Shown: one piece after another, positions 7,546-13,364 of the stretch
Numbering within the stretch: the stretch's first letter is position 1
How the letters are laid out: each line of letters opens with the position of its first letter
Assembly: GCA_025924495.1 (NCBI GenBank)
Contig: JAICIG010000211.1
Span: 1 to 13,364, forward strand
From: Pirellulales bacterium
GTDB taxonomy: Bacteria > Planctomycetota > Planctomycetia > Pirellulales > JAICIG01
Direction of reading: 5' to 3'
Length of the DNA: 13,364 nucleotides
The notes under the pieces: model-generated
Told to the model about the DNA's origin: nothing
What the model saw: only the letters and a program-made list of their open reading frames with translations
The model's database searches: none
Translations under genes and position numbers: made by a program

Positions 7546-7564
7546 ATTGAAATAAAGTTTCAAT
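7546..7564. promoter_or_regulatory. Inverted repeat ahead of the membrane-anchored hypothetical gene
   Basis: ATTGAAA (7546-7552), TAAAG, TTTCAAT (7558-7564) form perfect 7-bp arms ending 3 nt before the GGAG of the next gene. This is one of the few AT-rich spots in the window. It could be a repressor operator, or a leader hairpin next to the ribosome-binding site. There is no evidence to choose. Confidence 0.4.
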
Positions 7565-7579
7565 CACCGGAGAGCCGCG

Positions 7580-8641
7580 ATGAAGATTTTTCTGATAATC
7601 GTCGGGGCTTTGGTAACCGCATTTGTCATTTGTCTATTGCTGCTCGTGCTGTGGCTGCGCTGGCTCACGCGCCGGTTTCGCAAGTCGATTGAAATGGCGG
7701 GCGATCTGGCCGGCAAGCTAGGACAGCCCGTTCCGCCGTTGAGGATTAAGTTGCAGCGCATGGAAGCCAGCCAATGGCAGCGCGGCGCAGAAGCCGAAGC
7801 GCTGATCGAGCCTTTGCGCCTGGCAGGGTTCGCTGAAATCGGATGTTTCGCAATGGAGCCCAGCCAGGTCTTGCTAAAAGTTTTTTGCCTCAAGGCGGAA
7901 TCGGTGCTGGCCATCGTGTACGAACATCCGCAGGCTGGAGTCTGGCTCGAGCTCGTGACCCGATATCGAGATCGCAGCAAAATTACGTACGCCACGCTGC
8001 GCGACACCCTGCTTGATCGCCAAGAAAATAACGTCATCCGTTTCCATGCAGGAATGCCGGCGGATGAACTGCTCACACAATTCTTGGCCGAGCGACCTCA
8101 AAAGCCGATGGCGCCTGTCGCCGTCGACGATTTCCCGGGCTACTTCGAGCGCGCCTATGCGGAAAGCATGGACTGGATCATCTCGCGCGGCGGGCCGTCG
8201 GAAGTGGAAATCCGCCGGCAATGCGAAGCGCGCGGCGAAGAATGCTCGCCGCTGATGGTGATGGCGATCCGAGGCGCCTGGTCGGCCGCGATCGATGCAT
8301 ATTATCAAGATCAGCTCAAGGAGCGATTCCTGGCCGACTCGGGCGTCAACGCCTCACGCTGGGAACAGATTCGCGATCGAGTCGTCTTCGTTCACGATCG
8401 GATCGATTCTGACCGGTTGCAAGCGCTGTGCGAACATGAGTTCGACGAAGACGAAGACGATTCCGGACTGTACGATACGCGCCCCGCGTCAAGCGTCTTG
8501 GCGCAGGGCTCGATTTCCGCGCGCGAGATCTTCGCGCGCTGGAACTCCGCCGTGCGAAATGGCCGCAAATATGAAAAGATCGGCGAAGTCTCCACTCCCA
8601 TCGCCGCCGACGTGTACGTCTCGCCCGAGGACGACGACTAA
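7580..8641 (+). CDS. Hypothetical membrane-anchored protein, family not recognised
   Basis: A 353-residue protein I do not recognise. Residues about 3-28 are a strongly hydrophobic segment (MKIFLIIVGALVTAFVICLL and on) followed at once by basic residues RWLTRRFRKS, so it is probably a one-pass protein with its bulk in the cytoplasm. Residues about 50-175 look like a mixed alpha/beta domain. Residues about 185-275 are helical, with DWIISRGGPSEVEIRRQCEARGEECS and a Tyr/Gln-rich helix. An acidic run EFDEDEDD lies near 290-297, and the tail ends in EDDD. No nuclease, kinase or protease motif was seen. GGAG (7568-7571) lies 8 nt before the ATG and supports the start. It is 91 nt after the nucleoside hydrolase and converges on htrA 28 nt away. 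Codon use matches the neighbours, so this is an ordinary resident gene. Confidence 0.8.
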   Translation: MKIFLIIVGALVTAFVICLLLLVLWLRWLTRRFRKSIEMAGDLAGKLGQPVPPLRIKLQRMEASQWQRGAEAEALIEPLRLAGFAEIGCFAMEPSQVLLKVFCLKAESVLAIVYEHPQAGVWLELVTRYRDRSKITYATLRDTLLDRQENNVIRFHAGMPADELLTQFLAERPQKPMAPVAVDDFPGYFERAYAESMDWIISRGGPSEVEIRRQCEARGEECSPLMVMAIRGAWSAAIDAYYQDQLKERFLADSGVNASRWEQIRDRVVFVHDRIDSDRLQALCEHEFDEDEDDSGLYDTRPASSVLAQGSISAREIFARWNSAVRNGRKYEKIGEVSTPIAADVYVSPEDDD

Positions 8642-8669
8642 AGCGTTACTGCGCTGATGCAGTCGGATC

Positions 8670-9824
8670 TCAACGTTCGAAGTCGCTCTTATTGCCTACT
8701 CGCACGTTGATATGGAGCGTTTTGCCGCCGCGGTAGACCACCATGGGCACTTCGCGACCGACTTCCGTGAGACTGACGAGATAGATCAAGTGGGTATCGT
8801 TCTCTACGCGCGCCCCATTAAAGCTGAGCACGACGTCCCCCGCTTGCAACTTGGCGGCCTGAGCGGGACCACCCGCCTTGACCATCGTCACCTGCGCTCC
8901 GAGCTTTCGCGGCAGTCCGAGTTGGACGGCCGTGGCGGCGTTAAACCGCTGATTGAGAGTGACGCCCAGATAGGCGCGAACGACCCGTCCCCGCTCGATG
9001 AACTGCTTGGCGATGTGCAGCACCCCGTTGATCGGAATGCTAAACCCGATCCCTTCGTTGCCGCCCGAATTGCTGGCGATGGCCGTGTTCAAACCGATGA
9101 CTTCGCCGCGCAAATTGATCAAGGGCCCGCCACTGTTGCCGGGATTGATGGCGGCGTCGGTCTGCAGGAAGTCTTGCAGTTCCACTTCGTCGCCTAACTC
9201 CAGGTCGCGGCGTCCCTTGGCGCTGATAATGCCGTAGGTCACCGAATGGCTCAGACCGAAGGGACTGCCGACGGCCAGCACGAAATCGCCGATTTCCACC
9301 TTGTCAGAATCACCCAGCCGTGCGGCCGCCAGGCCGGCGCCAGAGATCTCCATGACGGCGACATCGGTATCCGCGTCGCCCCAGACCTTGACGGGGTGGA
9401 TCTCGCGGCCATCGGCCATGCCGATCTCGATATCCTGAACGCGGGCTTCCTTGATCACGTGGCGATTCGTAAGGACGTAGAACTTGCCGCCGTAATCGAT
9501 CACGACGCCCGAGCCTGCCTCTTCAATCTTGTCGCGCTGGTAGCGGCGCGTGGAGGTCGTGCGGTCCAGCTTTTCCGCCTTGATGTGAACGACCGTCGGG
9601 CTGACCAATTTGACGACCGTCTTGACCAGGTTGTATTGGCGATCGAACTCCACCGCTTGTTGCGCGAGCGATTCATAAAGCCGTTCGCGCTCTTGAGCGG
9701 CGAGGGTTTCATCGGCGAAGCCGTCTTGCGCCCAACTCCGCGCGCTGGCGTACAGCAGCATGCCGGCAGCCAGCCCCAGCGCAAAGATTCCGCCGGTCCA
9801 TAACAACAAGCGACGTTTGGCCAT
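8670..9824 (-). CDS. HtrA/DegS-like membrane-anchored serine protease with one PDZ domain
   Basis: A 384-residue trypsin-like protease of the HtrA family, which degrades or senses misfolded envelope proteins. Residues about 7-25 form an N-terminal membrane anchor or signal segment; ending ARSWAQD, it could be cleaved. A charged helical linker follows to about residue 70. The protease domain has the full triad: His122 in LTNRHVI, Asp154 in DTDVAVM and Ser231 in NPGNSGGPL, with spacings close to DegS. SGVVID and GSPFGL are also family blocks. A single PDZ domain spans about 285-375 (AYLGVTL, later LQAGDVVLSFNGARV). The size and single PDZ fit DegS-like rather than two-PDZ DegP-like members. AGGAG (9834-9838 on the minus strand) lies 9 nt before the ATG. 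The gene lies downstream of the dksA-like gene on the same strand across a 245-nt gap holding a long hairpin. Confidence 0.94.
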   Translation of the reverse strand: MAKRRLLLWTGGIFALGLAAGMLLYASARSWAQDGFADETLAAQERERLYESLAQQAVEFDRQYNLVKTVVKLVSPTVVHIKAEKLDRTTSTRRYQRDKIEEAGSGVVIDYGGKFYVLTNRHVIKEARVQDIEIGMADGREIHPVKVWGDADTDVAVMEISGAGLAAARLGDSDKVEIGDFVLAVGSPFGLSHSVTYGIISAKGRRDLELGDEVELQDFLQTDAAINPGNSGGPLINLRGEVIGLNTAIASNSGGNEGIGFSIPINGVLHIAKQFIERGRVVRAYLGVTLNQRFNAATAVQLGLPRKLGAQVTMVKAGGPAQAAKLQAGDVVLSFNGARVENDTHLIYLVSLTEVGREVPMVVYRGGKTLHINVRVGNKSDFER

Positions 9825-9982
9825 CGCACAGCACTCCTGGAGCGAAGACAGCGGCTCGGCAAGGGGTCCTGTGGAGTCCGCGGAAGCTCAGCCCGCGTCG
9901 CAGAAGACAGATGCTTGGCAGCCGTCCGCGGCGCGGCACAATCGTCAAACGGGCTGTCGCCGCAGGCGCGGCAGGACCGAAG

Positions 9983-10039
9983 GGCGGCAATGGATCCATG
10001 CGGCGGCGAATCATCGCCGCACGCCGGATCCTATCCGCC
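9983..10039. other. Extended imperfect hairpin between dksA-like gene and htrA
   Basis: A 57-nt stem-loop with about 23 base pairs. From the outside in: GGCGG (9983-9987) with CCGCC (10035-10039); a short AT/AT; GGATCC (9992-9997) with GGATCC (10026-10031); GCG with CGC; and GCGGCGA (10003-10009) with TCGCCGC (10014-10020) around a 4-nt loop ATCA. Only small bulges interrupt it. On the minus strand it begins about 30 nt after the stop of the DksA-like gene. No U-run follows, so it is not a classical terminator. A processing site, a Rho-independent-like stop without U-tract, or a dispersed repeat are possible. The rest of the 245-nt gap shows nothing further. Confidence 0.6.
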
Positions 10040-10069
10040 GCCTGTTTGTACCGCTCGACCGCTGGAAAA

Positions 10070-10516
10070 TCAAGAAACGTCGAGTTCGATATCGTTAATC
10101 GACGGTTCGTGATCGCCGCCGCCATCGACCATGCGGCCCCAGTCCGCATCGAAGCCGCTTTCGGCGCCCTGGCGTTCGGCATCGCGCTGGCAATCAATAC
10201 ACAACGTGGCGTAGGGCAGGGCGTTGAGCCGGGCCATCGGAATCTTGGTGGAGCAATGCTCACAAACCCCGAAGTGGCCGGTCCGCATCCGCTCCAAGGC
10301 GTTTTCGATGCTCGCCAGTTCGCGGCTTTCGACCTCGGCCAATTGCGAATTGATCTCGTGTTGGGCGGAATCGAGCGCGAAGTCGACCACATCGCCCGCC
10401 GTTTGCTCGCGCAGTTCCTGCAGCAAACTCAAATCCCCCGCCAGAGCTTTGCGCAGCGCGTCGCGCCGGACCACCAGAATCTCGCGCATTTTCAGAATCG
10501 CATCTTTGCGTGCCAT
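10070..10516 (-). CDS. DksA/TraR family zinc-finger transcription factor
   Basis: A 148-residue protein of the DksA/TraR family, which enters the secondary channel of RNA polymerase and tunes transcription, often with ppGpp. The N-terminal two-thirds form a long helical hairpin. Its tip reads GDVVDFALD, which keeps the DxxDxA pattern (Asp42, Asp45, Ala47) used by true DksA. The zinc finger carries all four cysteines, C85-x2-C88 in FGVCEHC and C106-x2-C109 in LCIDC. An acidic tail (about 120-148) extends beyond the finger. The start at 10516 is chosen over an in-frame GTG at 10525 because GAGGTGA (10522-10528 on the minus strand) overlaps that GTG and lies 8 nt from the ATG at 10516. It heads the same-strand pair with htrA and diverges from the FHA-like gene. 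It may be a DksA paralogue rather than the housekeeping protein. Confidence 0.9.
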   Translation of the reverse strand: MARKDAILKMREILVVRRDALRKALAGDLSLLQELREQTAGDVVDFALDSAQHEINSQLAEVESRELASIENALERMRTGHFGVCEHCSTKIPMARLNALPYATLCIDCQRDAERQGAESGFDADWGRMVDGGGDHEPSINDIELDVS

Positions 10517-11142
10517 GTATGTCACCTCAAATGTCCGATGCTCGCGCCCTGCCGAGGGTTCGGCCCCCCCTCCTGCCGGCCGACAATCGAACTCCCGTTG
10601 AAACTACCTCAAACCCGATTCCTTCTGGTTGCCGCCGTTGGAGTTCCGCCGTCTCTGAGCCTCGCGCGCCGCAACCAAAATATAGTACGCATGCCAACCA
10701 TAACGGGTCTCCGAAATTCGCGGTTTCGCCCGGTTTGCCGGCTGGTCGGGGCCCTCGCAGCAAAATCGAAATCTGCGAATGCTTTACGATCGTCCGGCTA
10801 GACCCTAAGTCGGGTCTGGCAGCCCTTTTGGCAAAAAGTCAAAAGGACACTTGGGTTAGTGTGCGAAGCGGAAATCCTTGTTGGTTGAGCGGTTCGGCCG
10901 ACCCCGCCGAACGCTATCCGATAATCGACATTACCGGCAAAGATATGCAGCCGTTTTTGCAATCCTTGCCGATTCTGAGTTCGCCAGCACGCAGAAATTG
11001 CCGGTTGGGCAAGGTGGGAAAATGGCTTTCTGCGGCGCCCGGCGCCCCAGCTCCTTTGACGCTCTGGGGAACGTAAGCTAAATCCCATCGTGGGCATCAA
11101 CTTGCGCTAAATCTTCGCACGCGTCCGCATCTGGACCGCCTT
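10517..11142. other. 626-nt intergenic region with several hairpins, no convincing gene
   Basis: This gap separates the divergent DksA-like and FHA-like genes. A 188-codon open frame crosses it on the plus strand, but its product looks random, rich in Pro, Ser and Arg with no known domain, so it is not called. Promoter motifs are unclear; an AT-rich spot near 10676-10690 (ATATAGTA) could carry a -10 box toward the DksA-like gene. Short hairpins cluster on the right: 10800-10817, 10824-10846, 10888-10915, and CCCCAG/CTGGGG at 11045-11069. A structured leader or a small RNA is possible, but no known RNA family was recognised. Confidence 0.4.
10800..10915. other. Cluster of three short hairpins, possible structured RNA
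   Basis: Three inverted repeats lie in 116 nt. AGACCC (10800-10805) pairs with GGGTCT (10812-10817). CCTTTTG (10824-10830) pairs with CAAAAGG (10840-10846). GTTCGGC (10892-10898) pairs with GCCGAAC (10906-10912), extended by AGC/GCT with one bulge to 10888-10915. Strand is not decided, and no terminator-like U-run follows any of them. Confidence 0.35.
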
Positions 11143-13364
11143 ATGGTATTGACTGAGACGCAATCGACCGACGTTGGCCCGCAATTCGGCGTCGCCGCTG
11201 ACAGCATCCTCGGCTGTCCGTCAGGCGAGCTTGCGCTGCGCGTGCGAGGGGCGACTCAGCCAGAGCGAACGGTGCGATTATCAGCCCAAAAGTGCACTCT
11301 GGGCTCCGATCCCGGCTGCACGCTGCCGCTTGAGGAACTCGGCATCCGGCCGCTGCACTGCCTGATTTTGCGAGGCGAGTCACAGACGATCGTGCGGCGT
11401 TGGTCGCCCGACACGCGCTTAAATGGCCGCGATTTTAGCGATGCCTTACTACAATCGGGCGACAAATTAACGCTCGGCCCGCTCGAATTGGAAGTCTTGC
11501 CCTGGATGGCGGCCCCCGTCCACGGCGCTCAGACGCGCGAAATGGTCGGCGTGAAAGGACAGCGCCAAGACCTCGCGACGGCGCAGCGACTCGATCAGCA
11601 TCGCCAACAGGAGCTGCGCCGCCTGGAGGAAGCACTCAGCGCGCGCGAGCAGGCCTGGACGTTGCGTTGCGAACAGCGCGAGGCGGAATTCACGAAGTGG
11701 GAACAACAGCTCACGAGCCGCCGCGATGAGCTCGAACGACAACGCCGCCAGTTGGAAGCTGATCGCGCCGCCTTTCACACGGAACGCGGCGATTGGGAGG
11801 TCGTCCAAGACGAGGCACGCACGCGTCTTAACGAGAAGATCGAACAGGCCGACCAACGGTTGACAGAACTGGCCGCCGAGCGGCAATCCCATGAGCGACG
11901 TCGTACGGCTTGGGAAACTCAGCGGCAAAACCTGACCGCCGAGCTCAACCTTCAAGCAGAGACATTGCATCGCGAGCGAGCCGCCAGCGAAGCCGAACGC
12001 CGGAAACTGGCGGAGGATCGCGCTGCGCTCGAGATCGAAACCGACAATCGCCGGGCCGAACTCGCCGCTCGCGAACAAGAGGCTGCTCAAACACTGGCCC
12101 GCGCTGAAGCCGAACTGGCGCGAGAACGATCGGAACTTGGCCAGGAATTGGACGCACTGCGCACTCAGCGCCAATTGTGGGAGCAGGAACGGCGCGAGCA
12201 TGAAGCGAGGCAACAGGCGCACGAGGCGGCGCTCAAGGCGCTAGCGATCCGAGAATTCGAACTGACTCAAGCGCGGCAGACCCTGGAAACGCAACAGAAC
12301 GCCTGGTCGGAAGAACGAACCCGGTTGGAGGCAGCCCGGCAACTTCGCCAGGCCGAGTTGGACTCTCGAGAACAAGACCTCGCTCAAGCGCAAAGCGCGC
12401 TGTTGACGGCCCGGCAGCAGCTCGACCAGCAACGCCAGGCGTGGGAAGCAGAATGCGCTGCGCATGCGGCGCAACCCAATGGCGAAGATGAGATTGCTCG
12501 GCTGCACTTCGAGTTGGCTGCCCAACGGCAGGCCCTCGAGGCCGAGCGCGAAGCGCGCGCCCGTGGCGAGCAAGCGGCGGAAGCTGATCACGCAGCTCGC
12601 GAACACGAAATGGAGCGAATTCGGGCAGAGCATGATGCGGAGCGAACCCGGCTGCAGACGCAACTAGCCGCTGAGCAAAACGCCGTGGCCGCACTCGAAC
12701 AGGCGAGCCAGCAACGCCACCAGGAGTTGGCGGCCAAACTAACTGCCTGCGAGACGGAGATCGAGCGGCTGCGGCTCGAAATGTCTGACCGGCTCCAGGC
12801 GCACGAAATAGACCGTCTGGCATGGGATGCGACACGCGAAGAGCTGGAAACCCAGCTTGGCGCCCATCAAGCTGCCGAGGCGTCGGAGCAGGCCGCCGCG
12901 GATGAAGAGCTGAGTCGTCGGCTGGCTGAACTTGAGGCCGAGCGTCAAGCGTTGACTGCAGAACGTGAGGCAACGCAACGACGAGACCAAGAGCGGGAAG
13001 CGCAGCTCGCCGCGCGGGAACAGGAAGTCGAACAAATCCTGATTGCCGGCAACGAAGAGATGGCTCGCTTGCAAGCGGAACTGGCCGCAGAACGCGAATC
13101 GCTTCAGGCGGCTCGCCAAGCATCGCTCGACGAACTTCAGCAACGCGAAGCAGAGCTCGTCCGTCGTACGGAGGCGTTGTCAGCGACCTCTGAGCCCTCG
13201 CCCGAACTTTTGCAAGTCCAAGCAGAGCTGACCGCCGCACTTGAAACTTTGGCGGCAGAGCGCGAAGCCAGCCACCAGCGCCTTCAGGAATTCGAGTCGG
13301 AACTCGCTGAGCGCCAGAGCCGATTCGAAAGCCAACGGGCGGCCTGGGTCGCCGAGCGCGAGCA
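11143..13364 (+). CDS. Degenerate FHA-like domain protein with very long coiled coil (3' end cut)
   Basis: An open frame of 740 codons that leaves the right edge without a stop, so the protein is longer. Residues about 28-125 resemble a forkhead-associated domain: CTLGSDPGCTLPLEE, then RPLHCLI with His72, then TRLNG (Asn94, Gly95), and SGDKLTLGPLELEVLP. The phosphothreonine-contacting residues look changed: the usual Gly-Arg is Gly54-Ser55, and the SRxH block reads RPLH. From about residue 145 to the edge is a continuous Glu/Gln/Arg/Ala/Leu coiled coil without Pro breaks, except near 478 (AAQPNGE) and a Ser/Pro stretch near 681-688. Trp recurs at 172, 186, 222, 257, 346, 388, 434, 561 and 735, often in an AWE-type context. 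No membrane segment or signal peptide is seen. The start lacks a good ribosome-binding site; an in-frame TTG at 11149 is the alternative. Role unknown, possibly a structural or scaffold protein. Confidence 0.85.
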   Translation, partial: MVLTETQSTDVGPQFGVAADSILGCPSGELALRVRGATQPERTVRLSAQKCTLGSDPGCTLPLEELGIRPLHCLILRGESQTIVRRWSPDTRLNGRDFSDALLQSGDKLTLGPLELEVLPWMAAPVHGAQTREMVGVKGQRQDLATAQRLDQHRQQELRRLEEALSAREQAWTLRCEQREAEFTKWEQQLTSRRDELERQRRQLEADRAAFHTERGDWEVVQDEARTRLNEKIEQADQRLTELAAERQSHERRRTAWETQRQNLTAELNLQAETLHRERAASEAERRKLAEDRAALEIETDNRRAELAAREQEAAQTLARAEAELARERSELGQELDALRTQRQLWEQERREHEARQQAHEAALKALAIREFELTQARQTLETQQNAWSEERTRLEAARQLRQAELDSREQDLAQAQSALLTARQQLDQQRQAWEAECAAHAAQPNGEDEIARLHFELAAQRQALEAEREARARGEQAAEADHAAREHEMERIRAEHDAERTRLQTQLAAEQNAVAALEQASQQRHQELAAKLTACETEIERLRLEMSDRLQAHEIDRLAWDATREELETQLGAHQAAEASEQAAADEELSRRLAELEAERQALTAEREATQRRDQEREAQLAAREQEVEQILIAGNEEMARLQAELAAERESLQAARQASLDELQQREAELVRRTEALSATSEPSPELLQVQAELTAALETLAAEREASHQRLQEFESELAERQSRFESQRAAWVAERE

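Noticed and set aside
8648..8663. ACTGC-N6-GCAGT between the convergent hypothetical gene and htrA as terminator
   Set aside because: Only 5 bp and no T-run; expected by chance.
10888..10915. T-arm-like GTTCGGC hairpin as part of a tRNA
   Set aside because: The TTCGA-type T-loop is absent, and there is no matching acceptor stem, D-arm or anticodon arm around it.
10510..11076. A 188-codon plus-strand open frame in the long intergenic gap
   Set aside because: Pro/Ser/Arg-rich, low-order sequence with no domain and no good ribosome-binding site. It overlaps the start of the DksA-like gene and is in frame with the FHA-like gene but separated from it by a TAA at 11074-11076.
11467..13240. Two long open frames on the minus strand (11467-12222 and 12233-13240) opposite the coiled-coil gene
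   Set aside because: The Glu/Gln/Arg/Leu/Ala codons of the coiled coil produce few stops on the other strand. The minus products are Arg/Leu/Pro-rich with no domain, while the plus frame has FHA landmarks and a clean coiled coil.
1..13364. CRISPR arrays, insertion sequences, integrases or phage genes
   Set aside because: No spaced direct repeats of CRISPR size, no transposase or integrase motifs and no terminal inverted repeats with target duplication were seen.

Overview
The window is GC-rich, with long open genes on both strands and moderate intergenic gaps. Several genes have a flavour I associate with Planctomycetota, perhaps Pirellulales: a sialate O-acetylesterase-type secreted esterase, a planctomycete-style acyl-CoA dehydrogenase N-terminus, a solitary trpD, a membrane-anchored HtrA protease, a DksA/TraR zinc-finger protein and an FHA/coiled-coil giant. 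This assignment is inference from protein style; there is no rRNA or other taxonomic marker in the window. No rRNA, tRNA, insertion sequence, phage gene or CRISPR array was found.

Layout, left to right. At 1-213 (-) is the N-terminus of a probable acyl-CoA dehydrogenase, cut by the window edge and divergent from a secreted sialate O-acetylesterase family protein (445-2019, +). A hairpin-plus-T-run terminator follows, then a TPR-like helical protein (2135-2959, +) and a 12-helix APC-family amino acid permease (3050-4471, +). Downstream of the permease is a short 10-bp-period degenerate repeat (4521-4562). Next is a two-gene toxin-antitoxin cassette (4694-5328, +): a small antitoxin overlapping by 4 nt a VapC-like PIN ribonuclease. 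It converges on trpD, anthranilate phosphoribosyltransferase (5353-6420, -). trpD diverges from a nucleoside hydrolase (6553-7488, +), which is followed by an unrecognised membrane-anchored protein (7580-8641, +).

The right third starts with an HtrA/DegS-like serine protease with one PDZ domain (8670-9824, -). Upstream of it on the same strand is a DksA/TraR-type zinc-finger protein (10070-10516, -). The gap between these two holds a 57-nt extended hairpin. A 626-nt gap without a convincing gene (10517-11142) carries a cluster of short hairpins. It separates dksA from a divergent gene for a protein with a degenerate FHA-like domain and a very long coiled coil (11143 to beyond 13364, +), which runs off the right edge with at least 740 residues.

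Most genes look like single housekeeping or accessory units rather than one pathway. The only tight operon is the toxin-antitoxin pair. trpD stands alone, without other trp genes. I found no clear new multi-gene defence or metabolic system. The points most worth following are the FHA-like/coiled-coil giant, the periodic repeat after the permease, the long hairpin between dksA and htrA, and the TrpD with an altered metal-binding pair.
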